From positions 434,001 through 498,000 of the forward strand of contig VRMN01000011.1 of NCBI GenBank assembly GCA_008690995.1: a stretch of 64,000 nt of DNA. Reading direction: 5' to 3'. A program made the position numbers and the translations under genes. Under the pieces are notes generated by a model, which was given only the letters and a program-made list of their open reading frames with translations, ran no database searches and was not told where the DNA came from. This document shows positions 49,961 to 58,673 of the stretch, piece by piece. The first letter of the stretch is position 1; each line of letters starts with the position of its first letter. Source of the DNA: Porphyridium purpureum. Its lineage: Eukaryota; Rhodophyta; Bangiophyceae; Porphyridiales; Porphyridiaceae.

Positions 49961-50299
49961 CTACCATGCGGCGCTTTCGCCAATGTACGCGCTGCACTTC
50001 GGGCAGGTGTGCAGCGCACTGTTGGTTCCGCCATTGCAGAGGCCAGGGATGAACACGCAGCACAGCCCCGTGACGATGCAGATGCCCCAGTTCAGCGCGT
50101 TGCACGAGTTGTACTCCACGCGGGTCTGTACCTTCTCGCCGCACGCGCCGCACATCGTGACCTGCGGGTGCTTGCCCATCCTGGCTGCGCCCATCTGCAC
50201 ATCCACAGTCTGCTGAGCAGCAGCCGGAGCCGGAGCTGCAGCTTGTGCGGTAGTCGCGCCGGTGTTCATGGTCGATTGCATCTGGTCCGCGGACGCCAT
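49961..50299 (-). CDS. LITAF-domain membrane-associated zinc protein, copy 1
   Basis: 112 residues from the ATG at 50299. LITAF/SIMPLE proteins sit on endosomal or plasma membranes through a hydrophobic hairpin held by a zinc site. Here CGACGEKVQTRVEY supplies the first CxxC. ALNWGICIVTGLCCVFIPGLC is the membrane-inserting hydrophobic stretch, and LHTCPKC the second CxxC. The N-terminal 45 residues are Ala/Gln/Pro-rich without a visible PPxY motif. It is head to head with a close paralogue at 50934, about 59 of 71 residues identical over the shared domain. Confidence 0.88.
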   Translation of the reverse strand: MASADQMQSTMNTGATTAQAAAPAPAAAQQTVDVQMGAARMGKHPQVTMCGACGEKVQTRVEYNSCNALNWGICIVTGLCCVFIPGLCNGGTNSALHTCPKCSAYIGESAAW

Positions 50300-50933
50300 G
50301 GTAGCTTCTGCTCGCTGATTGGATCGAATGCGGAATTCGCTACTTGACGCTTGCTTGACTGGCTGCTTCGTTGGGAGTTTGTCCAATTGCTCGGTATGGC
50401 CAGTATGCTCAGTTTCTGGTGCTGTTTCTGTTGTTGTTGCTGTTGCTTTCAGTGGCTCTCTGTTTCGGACATCACCCACCTGTCTCGAGCTGCGTCTTTA
50501 TGTCCCGCCCCGCACCCTGCCGCATGCGCCACCTGCCGCGTGTGGCTTACATGGTAGTACAGTGTAAGTCGCAAACCATTTCTGACAGGTCAGCGCGCTG
50601 AGCGTGTCGGGCTTCGTGTCGGGCTTCGTGTCGCTCAACAGCCGGCGCGCGGACGACGATCCTCGTGACTGTGAAAGCACGTCGCTTACATGTCTGCTGA
50701 TGAGTCGTGAACGCGCGCCGAACAAACTCGCTGCGCAACGGCCGCGCGGCTATTTAGGAGCGCGGGCCGTGCCGCATTGATCCAAACACGGAAGATTGCA
50801 CAAGCTAAAAGCAACCAGTCGAGAAGCAGCAGAGCCAAAAGCAAGCAGCGAAAACCAAGAAGCAGAAAGCCTTTGCAAGAACACCAGCTCCTTTGATTTG
50901 CATTTTTCAGGCGTCGGCAAAGACAGCATCAAT
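50300..50933. promoter_or_regulatory. Shared 634-bp promoter of the head-to-head LITAF pair
   Basis: Contains GTACAGTG at 50557-50564 near its middle and a TATTTAG box at 50751-50757 facing copy 2, 177 bp before its ATG. A CATTTTTCAG just before the copy 2 ATG resembles a splice acceptor, so a leader intron is possible but unproven. Confidence 0.45.
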
Positions 50934-51278
50934 ATGGCTTCCGTCCAGCAGCAGTCGTGCGCGGAGAACTTGAACGCGACCGGCGCTGCGACAGAAGCAC
51001 CTGCGCAGCCGCAGCTGGAGTCGCGGCAGACCGTGTACGTTCAGACCGGCCCGGTCAAGATGAGCAAGCACCCGCAAGTGACGGTGTGCGGCGCGTGCGG
51101 CGAGAAGGTGCAGACGAAAGTGGAGTACAACTCGTGCAATGCGATCAACTGGGGCATCTGCATCTTCACAGGGCTGTGCTGCGTGTTCATCCCGGGCCTC
51201 TGCAACAGCGGAACCAACACCGCGCTGCACACCTGCCCGAAATGCGGCGCGTTCGTTGGCGAGAGCTCCGCATGTTAA
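50934..51278 (+). CDS. LITAF-domain membrane-associated zinc protein, copy 2
   Basis: 114 residues from the ATG at 50934. It has the same architecture as the divergent copy 1: CGACGEKVQTKVEY, a hydrophobic INWGICIFTGLCCVFIPGLC and LHTCPKC followed by GAFVGESSAC. The zinc cysteines are conserved in both. The N-terminal halves differ much more than the LITAF domains, indicating selection on the membrane-zinc module. It probably arose by inverted duplication; a shared promoter would allow joint control. An endosome/lysosome sorting role is known for animal LITAF only. Confidence 0.88.
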   Translation: MASVQQQSCAENLNATGAATEAPAQPQLESRQTVYVQTGPVKMSKHPQVTVCGACGEKVQTKVEYNSCNAINWGICIFTGLCCVFIPGLCNSGTNTALHTCPKCGAFVGESSAC

Positions 51279-51323
51279 GCACATTCCGTTTCTAACATTA
51301 AAAAACATTTCTCATTCAAGAAA

Positions 51324-51337
51324 GTACAGCGCTGTAC
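51324..51337. promoter_or_regulatory. Perfect 14-bp palindrome of the GTACAG element before purM
   Basis: GTACAGCGCTGTAC is its own reverse complement. It is 115 bp before the first purM ATG at 51452 and 46 bp after the stop of the LITAF copy 2 gene. Confidence 0.6.
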
Positions 51338-51451
51338 CTACCGAAGCGGTGCGGTTGCGGGCGCGTGGGCGCGTGGGCGCGTGGGCGTTGGGCGGCCGGG
51401 ACAAGCGGCGTGCGTGTTGGTGGCGGTGTTGTACGCGTGGATGAACACGTC

Positions 51452-52825
51452 ATGGAAGGCTGTTTCTGCGTGAATCCGAACGCGCTGCGTACGGAGCTCG
51501 CGCAGCGCGTCCAAGGAGGCCGGAGTCGCGCGCGTCAGTGTTCTGCGAGCAGAGGGTCTGGCCGAACTCTGCGACCTGTGCCTCGGAGATGGCGTCCAGT
51601 GGCGTTGGAGATGAGCGGGAGTCGCGAAACAATCGAGACCGAGAAGGGTCGGTATGCGCAGCGGGGCGTATCTGCGGATAAAACAGACGTGCATAATGCG
51701 ATCCAGCAGTTGGATAAGGGCCTGTTTCCCCGTGCATTTTGCAAGATTGTGCCAGATGTGCTAGGTGGCGATCCGGACTTTTGCAACATCATGCATGCCG
51801 ACGGTGCCGGCACCAAGAGCTCGCTAGCATACCTGTACTGGAAGGAAACGGGCGATCTGAGTGTGTGGCGAGGCATTGCGCAGGATTCGGTGATCATGAA
51901 CGTGGACGACCTGCTGTGCGTGGGCGCGACGGACTCGATTTTGCTTTCATCGACAATCGGTCGCAACAAGAACCTGATTCCAGGTGAAGTGATTGCAGAG
52001 ATCATTAATGGAACGGAGCAGGTTCTTCAAATGCTGCGCGACCACGGCGTGGGGATTATTTCGACAGGTGGCGAGACTGCGGACCTGGGCGACCTGGTTC
52101 GTACGGTTGTTGTGGACAGCACTGTCACTTGCCGAATGAAACGCGCAGACGTTATCTCCAACCACCGTATTCAGGCAGGGGACATTATTGTGGGGCTGGC
52201 CTCTGACGGCCCGGCTGCGACTTACGAAGAGGCGTACAATGGCGGCATGGGCAGCAACGGGCTCACCTCTGCACGCCACGACATGTTTGACGCCATGTAC
52301 GCGGACAAGTACCCCGAGACGTACGACCCGCAATTACCGCGCTCGCTGGTGTACTGTGGGAGCAAGAAGCTGACTGATCCAGCCGGGGAAGACACTTGCG
52401 TGGACGTAGGTTCACTGGTGCTGTCACCGACACGAACGTACGCGCCGATCATGAGCGCGGTGCTGCGTGAGATGCGCGAGGCGGTGCACGGCATGGTGCA
52501 CTGCTCTGGCGGCGCACAAACCAAGGTGCTGCACTTTGTGGAGCAGGTCCACATCGTCAAGGACGCGCTGTTCCGCACGCCGCTGCTGTTCCGGATGATC
52601 CAGGCGCAGAGCGGCACGGCGTGGGCGGAGATGTACAAGGTGTTCAACATGGGCCACCGCATGGAGGTGTACGTGTCGACTCAGGCCGCCGCGGACCGCA
52701 CCATCCAGATTGCACGGCAGTTCAACGTGAACGCGCAGGTCATTGGGCACGTGCTACCTTCCCCCGATGGCAGCTGCAAGGTGCTGGTCCAAGGCGAGCA
52801 CGGTCACTTTGAGTACACCAAGTGA
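51452..52825 (+). CDS. purM: Phosphoribosylformylglycinamidine cyclo-ligase (AIR synthetase), Bacteroidota-like type
   Basis: Makes aminoimidazole ribonucleotide from FGAM with ATP, step five of purine synthesis. 457 residues from the first ATG (51452); a second ATG at 51611 gives 404 residues and matches the bacterial start. The extra 53 residues are Arg/Ser-rich with almost no acids and could be a plastid or mitochondrial transit peptide. Core motifs are RYAQRGVSADKTDVHNAI, NIMHADGAGTKSSLAYLYWK, MNVDDLLCVGA, STIGRNKNLIPGEV, STGGETADLGDLVRT and GGMGSNGLTSARHD. This wording and length are those of the Bacteroidota form (about 390 residues) rather than the shorter E. coli/plant form. Fusion partners (PurD, PurN) are absent. 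Horizontal transfer is inferred. Confidence 0.9.
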   Translation: MEGCFCVNPNALRTELAQRVQGGRSRARQCSASRGSGRTLRPVPRRWRPVALEMSGSRETIETEKGRYAQRGVSADKTDVHNAIQQLDKGLFPRAFCKIVPDVLGGDPDFCNIMHADGAGTKSSLAYLYWKETGDLSVWRGIAQDSVIMNVDDLLCVGATDSILLSSTIGRNKNLIPGEVIAEIINGTEQVLQMLRDHGVGIISTGGETADLGDLVRTVVVDSTVTCRMKRADVISNHRIQAGDIIVGLASDGPAATYEEAYNGGMGSNGLTSARHDMFDAMYADKYPETYDPQLPRSLVYCGSKKLTDPAGEDTCVDVGSLVLSPTRTYAPIMSAVLREMREAVHGMVHCSGGAQTKVLHFVEQVHIVKDALFRTPLLFRMIQAQSGTAWAEMYKVFNMGHRMEVYVSTQAAADRTIQIARQFNVNAQVIGHVLPSPDGSCKVLVQGEHGHFEYTK

Positions 52826-53180
52826 CGCACCCACCCCACCCAACCCCTCGAAACCCGTCTCCCAACTGAACACCCTCCGTAAAGCGTCACAGAACACCCG
52901 TCCCCTCTTGAACCGCTTGCTGCATTCCGTGCCGTGCGATCGATCTTGTTCTTACCACAAGTACCCCGTTTTGATACGAACGGAAGCTCGCGCGGCGTTG
53001 TGATTGAACGCGTCTGTTTTGCAGACAGCGTTTGTCCCGGTCAATTTTGTTCGGACGTGCGGCCTGCCTTGGTGAGCGAGAGTGAGCGAGAGTGAGCGCG
53101 TGTGTGGTTGCGGATGCTCGACGCAGCTTGCGTGCGGGAAGGCTGGCAACGTACGAAGACAGACTGCAGCGCGCCTGGTG
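52826..53180. other. Spacer between purM and the CLEC16A-like gene
   Basis: 355 bp on the same strand. It holds a short GTGAGCGAGA tandem at about 53072-53095. No TATA box or CTGTAC element is found. Confidence 0.5.
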
Positions 53181-56100
53181 ATGAGCAGTTCTGGCCAGGA
53201 AAACATGGTGCCGTCGGCGCCAGTCTCTGGGCGCCCCGGGTTGCTGGAACGATGGGTGCGCTCGAGAACCAAGCTCATGGACTTTTTCTCGCTCAGCGCG
53301 CCGTCTGCTACGGGCGCTGCGGGAGGCGCGGCAGACGCAACGGCAGCGTCCTCGGCAAAGAGCGGCAGCGCGGCGAGGAGGAAGGAGCATGCGCTGATCA
53401 GGTCTCGCTCGAAAAGCCATGCTGAGGTCGTGGGCCGCAGCGCGTCCGCGCCGCCGTCGCATCTTGGCAGTGCACGGAATTTGTTTGCAGCGGAAGCCCA
53501 CGACGAGCCGGAAGACGACGGCGCACAGAACGGCGTGTCGACAGTCTCATACCAGGATTTGGTCTCGCCGAAGCACCGCACAACCGAGCGAGAAAATGGA
53601 AACCGGGAAGACACGTCGTCTCTGCAGAAAAGAGCAAAAGAAGCTGCCGCGCCGAATGGCTCCACGAGCGGCAGCCAAGTCATGGATGGTCACAACCACG
53701 ACAGATCTGTTCTTGAGCAGGTCGGAGCTACGCAAACAGGCACAGCAGCATCTCTTGCAGTGAACCCGCAGATCGAGAATGGGCTTGTTGCGAGAGAGTT
53801 CGTGTCGGTGCCCGGTAAAGTGCACCCGGGTACAGCCGACAGGGTAAAAGGCGATGAACAGCGAACTGGCGGTTATGAGGACTCTGTTGGCGACGAGACG
53901 GCTCGAGCTTCTGAATCCAAAGCGGCGGAGGCTCTGCAGCCGCTTTTCACCGCGAATGAGGCTGTGTATCTAGTGCAGACCATGAGCAAGTACACAGAGT
54001 TGGCACAACGGCACCCAAACCTAGTACCGCGGACACTAGCTGCGACAGAGCAGAGATCTCGCGCACGTAGGGAAGCGCTAAATCGCTCGGGTGGTACGGG
54101 CGTGCTTACCTCCGAGGATGAGGTTCTTTTCCAGGCCGAGCTGGCGGCCATTCATGCGCTTCGTGAGTTTGCGGATTTGGTCGTTTGGGCCGACCGCCAC
54201 CGAGCCGAGGAGTTATGGGCTGCGCTCGAGCTGGTCGAGGTCATGCCAACAATGGCACACTGCCTTGTAGTGGGCTCGCGGGACGTCATTGTGCAAGTGT
54301 ACCAGGCGCTGGCCATTTCAATCCAGAGTGTTACAGAAACTTCTTCACTTGCGCGGCTTTTCCACAGCTATGATGTGACAACAACTGCGATTATGTGCGA
54401 GTTTGAGGTGAGTGACGAGGACATATTATACCTTTACCTCAGCTGCATGAAGACCATTGCGCAGCGGCTTGACGTGGGCACCATGGAGCTGCTACGATTC
54501 TTCTTCAATCAGGAAACCAAGGAAATGCCCATCTATTCGTATTCGTTGCGATTCTACGATCACGAGGACGGCATTGTGCGCACAGCTGTGCGCAACATCA
54601 CGTTGTGTATCTTCCGCCTCCCCGTGCCCGAGCTGCACGACTTGATTGTCACGCAAAGCGAGGACAAGCGCCATTATTTCCGCCGCTTTGCGAGGTACGT
54701 TTCGAGCATGGCATCAACGACCCGCAAATTGTACGCACGCTATCGTTTGCACGTCTTGGGACAGGACAGAGCCTCCTCAGAGTCCGGCGTGCGGGCCCAG
54801 GTCCCGACAGTTGCAAAGACGCCCGCCACAACTGCGATGTCTGCACGCGCCAACTCGAGCAACCCGCTTCCTGAGGATGGAAAGGCCAGTGGCAGTGGAG
54901 CGACGGTCCAGGGTGTGCATGGTGGCGACAGTGGCAGTACAAGTGCCACGGACGCCGCGCACGCCAAGGAAGCGAGAAGACTGCGCAACCTGTTTTACGA
55001 TCACGTGAGCGAGATCTCCAATTTGTTTGAGTATGCGAACGAAATCATGCGCGTGAGCCGTGAAAAGCTTGCGCCCTGCTTGGGTGCCATTTTGGTGGAC
55101 GACTTCTTCCGCTCAATCATCGGTGTGGTAGCGCGCAAAGGCCCGCAATGTCAAGGAAGTCCCAGCACCCAGGCGCAGGTAGCGTCCGCCGCTCTCATTT
55201 TTAGCATAGCTTTACAGCGTATCACTGATCAGCTGCTGTCACAAGTGCTTGCGCTCGAGACGCTCGCACCTCAGGGCCAGCAGCGCTCGAAGATGACATT
55301 TTGTCAGGGTCTCAAAGTGTTCACGGCGATCTGCGAGGACGAAACATCGCTGTTGATTGCGCTCAACTGCTTTGTTTTCCTGCTGCGCGATCGCATCGTC
55401 ACGCTTGAGGATTTGTATTCACAAGGACTCATGATGACGTCGAGCAGTCGAGGGGATTTGGTATTTGACGTCACGAACCTCAAGGCGCGCAGCGCAGAGG
55501 ACGGCGACGGAACCGAGCCTTCTGTTTCTTTTGAACAGTTGGCTGGAGAAGGTGGGCAAGGCGAGGGACTCTCTCGCGGTCGTGGTCACGCTGCACTTCC
55601 GACGCCGGGTGAGCATTACAAGCGTGACGTGCATGACTATGACGAGAGTGTGGGTGGGTGCACAGTGGACAGCAGGGCAGCTAGTCGGTGTTCATCGCGC
55701 GCGCATCTGAACGCGAGCATGTCTGTATCGAATCTGTATGACTTTGATCCGCACGATTTGCTTTGGATGAGCTCACCGCACAATTCGTCGAGTCAACTTT
55801 TGAAGACGGCTTCCTTGAATGCACGCCTTGTGCAGCTCCCGAACCTGAAGCTGGGGCGTTCGCTGGGTGCTGGCGAATCTGAGACGCCTACGCCGCAGCG
55901 AAAACAAATGCTGTCGACGGCTTCGCCGTCGGGGCAGGAAGGTGCGACTTGGATATCGTCAACCCAATCCGCAGCAGCAACAACATCAGGAGCGGCCGAC
56001 GCCGAACACTTGGAGGATGCGCCACTGGAGGAGGTGCTATACACGCTGTTCTTTTATTCGCACAAGCTCAAAAGCATCCGCGTGTTTGCGAATGCGGCGT

Positions 56101-56708
56101 TTCTGCTGTTTGCGCTGGCATCCAAGGGCCCGCTCGAAATTGACTTTGTGAATGTGGCTGCGTCAATCATGAACGACATTTCCAAGCGCATTTCGACTGA
56201 CCTGTTTGACCGCGATGATGTCACGGATGCGATGATCCACCACGTGCATGACGTGTTCTACCGCGCTGCGTTCTTGCAGGCGGACTTGAGTGGATTCTCG
56301 GTGCTTCTGGAGCTGTCGAACATGGGTCTTTTGGATGAGGATATGGACCCGGATGTCCGTAACCCTAAATCTGGCGAATCTGCGCAGGATGTGAAGCGCT
56401 CTGAGAAAGCGGATGCAGGCGACGCTGCAGTGTTTGACTTCAATCCCTACGATGCGTATGCGATTGTGATTCTGATGCATCTCATCGATAAGCTGACAGC
56501 CAAGGCCGACTTGATGCTCGCGGCGTCGCCAGTGCGACCACAGTTCGGGCGTGCCGGGGCACGCGACGGGCAGCGGATCTGCTCGGTCAGTCATCTTCGG
56601 GATGTGTTCCAAGTCGGTGTCAGCGTGTCGGTTCAGCAAAAGGAGAAGAACCTGTTGAACGTATTTGCGTTAGCGAATACTTATCAGTACGGCCGCTTTG
56701 ACGACTAG
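53181..56708 (+). CDS. CLEC16A/Ema/TT9-like endosome-autophagy protein
   Basis: 1175 residues from the ATG at 53181. In animals and plants this family acts on endosomes and vacuoles in membrane trafficking and mitophagy. The first 230 residues are low-complexity. An FPL-type domain then spans about 255-520: LAAIHALREFADLVVWADRHR, VIVQVYQALAISIQSVTETSSLARLF, FEVSDEDILYLYLSCMKTIAQRLD, LLRFFFNQETKEMPIYSYSLRFYDH and VRTAVRNITLCIF. The order matches CLEC16A closely (SNNYVNSIIVHKFDFSDEE-type blocks). Further helical parts follow, split by Ser/Gly-rich inserts (about 550-610 and 760-930). No membrane segment is seen. Length is similar to human CLEC16A (about 1050). Confidence 0.88.
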   Translation: MSSSGQENMVPSAPVSGRPGLLERWVRSRTKLMDFFSLSAPSATGAAGGAADATAASSAKSGSAARRKEHALIRSRSKSHAEVVGRSASAPPSHLGSARNLFAAEAHDEPEDDGAQNGVSTVSYQDLVSPKHRTTERENGNREDTSSLQKRAKEAAAPNGSTSGSQVMDGHNHDRSVLEQVGATQTGTAASLAVNPQIENGLVAREFVSVPGKVHPGTADRVKGDEQRTGGYEDSVGDETARASESKAAEALQPLFTANEAVYLVQTMSKYTELAQRHPNLVPRTLAATEQRSRARREALNRSGGTGVLTSEDEVLFQAELAAIHALREFADLVVWADRHRAEELWAALELVEVMPTMAHCLVVGSRDVIVQVYQALAISIQSVTETSSLARLFHSYDVTTTAIMCEFEVSDEDILYLYLSCMKTIAQRLDVGTMELLRFFFNQETKEMPIYSYSLRFYDHEDGIVRTAVRNITLCIFRLPVPELHDLIVTQSEDKRHYFRRFARYVSSMASTTRKLYARYRLHVLGQDRASSESGVRAQVPTVAKTPATTAMSARANSSNPLPEDGKASGSGATVQGVHGGDSGSTSATDAAHAKEARRLRNLFYDHVSEISNLFEYANEIMRVSREKLAPCLGAILVDDFFRSIIGVVARKGPQCQGSPSTQAQVASAALIFSIALQRITDQLLSQVLALETLAPQGQQRSKMTFCQGLKVFTAICEDETSLLIALNCFVFLLRDRIVTLEDLYSQGLMMTSSSRGDLVFDVTNLKARSAEDGDGTEPSVSFEQLAGEGGQGEGLSRGRGHAALPTPGEHYKRDVHDYDESVGGCTVDSRAASRCSSRAHLNASMSVSNLYDFDPHDLLWMSSPHNSSSQLLKTASLNARLVQLPNLKLGRSLGAGESETPTPQRKQMLSTASPSGQEGATWISSTQSAAATTSGAADAEHLEDAPLEEVLYTLFFYSHKLKSIRVFANAAFLLFALASKGPLEIDFVNVAASIMNDISKRISTDLFDRDDVTDAMIHHVHDVFYRAAFLQADLSGFSVLLELSNMGLLDEDMDPDVRNPKSGESAQDVKRSEKADAGDAAVFDFNPYDAYAIVILMHLIDKLTAKADLMLAASPVRPQFGRAGARDGQRICSVSHLRDVFQVGVSVSVQQKEKNLLNVFALANTYQYGRFDD

Positions 56709-57504
56709 GTCATGAGTGGCGTGCTTCTGGGGCTTTGTTTGGATGCGGCAAGCGAGACCAGTGTATGTACAATTCTTTTTGGTGTTTCGTCCCTCCTTGT
56801 AAAGAAAAGTCGCCGAGTTTTCGTCACGTGTAACTGGCGAATGCCAAGTCTTTTGTGTGTCAGCGCCACGCACGTTAGCGTGCGAGAATCGTGCCTGGAT
56901 AGTTTTTCTCCTGTCGGGGGGGAGGGAACGTCGCTTCGCTCCGGACGTGAGGGGAGGGATACAGTCTACTGTGTCACGCAGCGCGGAACAAGCCGTCGCT
57001 CCGGCATCACTCGTCGGAGCATGACTGGACGTAATTGAGCGTGTAGAACGGGAGAAAGCAACGAGCGCATGTGTGAGAGAAGAGGACGTGTCGCGGGGAA
57101 GGGCGGCTGGTTCTGCATCACAGTAATCAATCCCCGCGTGGCCCGGTGAGGTCGGTTGGCGGCGTGGAGCCCGATTCCGAGTGTGTCGTCATGGTCAACG
57201 ATCAGATTTGCGTCAACAGACCACCGAGCTCCATATTATCAGGCAGCAGCACAGTCGCGTTTCGAAGCCTTTCCAGGAGATTCCGCGTGTGGTTTATGAC
57301 CGTCTCATGTCTGATACGAGCCGAGTTTGCCTCACACAAAATATCTTCGTCGCGATCTGTGCACGCGCAGAACGGGGCCTGCGCATGCTCCTCGCTCACA
57401 CCCTCCCAACGGCGTTGATTCCAGGCTGGCACCTCACTCACAAGCCTCCCCCATGTATTTCTCCACCGAGTCGATTCAGGTGATGAGTCCGATAACGCCT
57501 TCCC

Positions 57505-57553
57505 GACCTCTGACCTCTAACCTCTGACCTCTGATTTCTGATTTCTGATTTTT
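57505..57553. repeat. Heptamer tandem array GACCTCT to GATTTCT
   Basis: Seven head-to-tail heptamers: GACCTCT x2, AACCTCT, GACCTCT, GATTTCT x2, GATTTTT. The last copies differ by CC-to-TT changes, then run into a poly-T stretch. Confidence 0.8.
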
Positions 57554-58508
57554 TTCCTTGCCACCCTTTCATTTTCCGGCGCACATTCTCAGAAACAACT
57601 GAACACCCCGATTTTCCACCTTGGTAGAATCACAGAACTCTGTCAACTCCCTCGAATCGGTCGCATGATTGGAGCGCGGGAAGCGCCGCTGCGTGACGCG
57701 ATTGGCGCGTCGCGGTTGCGATCGCCGAATCAGATCCGAGCGCGTCCTCACCGATTCTACACCTCCACCACCGCCACCACCGCCACCACCCAGACAGGAG
57801 AACACTCGAGAAGATCCTCCTCCTCCTCCGCCAAGCATGATGATAATGTTGGCATTGATGAAAATGAAAATCCGGAGTCTAATGGTACAAGACCGCCGGA
57901 CAGATCTTTGCTTTTGCTTGATCCGCACGCACGCACATGAATAAGTCACCCGTGTGGTCGCAGCCAAACGGAGGTGAAAGGCGACGCGCAATATCATGGA
58001 TTCTATATGAACGGCGGTATGATCTGAGTAGAGCCCCAAGGTGGATAGGTTTCTCTGCCGGCGGGGAAAGAATCTCTGTAAAGAAGGCGCACGGGGGTGC
58101 GAATCCCGAAGGACCTTCCCTTGTGTGGGATTGTGCTGTTTTTGGTGCGTACGTGTGATTCGCATGCGCGCTGATGTGAAATGCAGGTGTTTTAGTAGGA
58201 GCGTGCGATGCAACTCCGTGTAACAACGTGCAAGAGGGGGGAGGCGGTTTTTGTGGCGGCACGCACACGCGTCTGTGTGGGAAAGTTGAAGGAAACCGCC
58301 CGCAAGCGCCTCTTCAAAGGCGGATGGCGCTCGGCGTCTAGTAAAACAATGCGTGTGTGTCACGGTGCACGTGTGTGTCCGTGTGTGCTTGTGTGTGCTT
58401 GTGTGGTATTTCGAGTTACCAGATTGGAGGCATAAAGACGCCTCCCAAAGAGCTAAAGGATAAGATACGAGACACGCAGAGAGGGAGAGGGAGAAGAACG
58501 GGCGAGAA

Positions 58509-58530
58509 AGAGAGAGAGAGAGAGAGAGAG
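58509..58530. repeat. GA microsatellite upstream of the MYB gene
   Basis: About 11 GA units roughly 145 bp before the ATG at 58674, probably in the leader, similar in position to the tract at 41703-41727. Confidence 0.8.
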
Positions 58531-58673
58531 GGCGTGAACAAGGAAGCCGACGGGACACGAAGAGGGAGGGAGAGGACGCGTGAAGAATAAGCGCGTGTGT
58601 TAGTTTGGACGAGGGGAGTGTGTGTGTGTGTTTTTCTTCTTTGGGCAACACGGGGAGGGTGTTGGAAAGGTGG

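Larger units (their letters stand above)
56709..58673. other. Upstream region of the MYB gene
   Basis: Almost 2 kb with no supported gene. It contains a decaying heptamer array at 57505-57553, short GGN/CCN triplet repeats at about 57760-57830, a CACACA/GTGTGT-rich stretch at about 58350-58410 and a GA tract at 58509-58530. A 476-codon minus-strand frame across it is low-complexity and rejected. The long leader may carry regulatory information for the MYB gene. Confidence 0.5.

Noticed and set aside
58080-58110. T-arm-like sequence (GGGTGCGAATCCC) suggesting a tRNA
   Set aside because: The loop has G where T/pseudouridine is required, and no matching acceptor, D-arm or anticodon arm could be folded around it.
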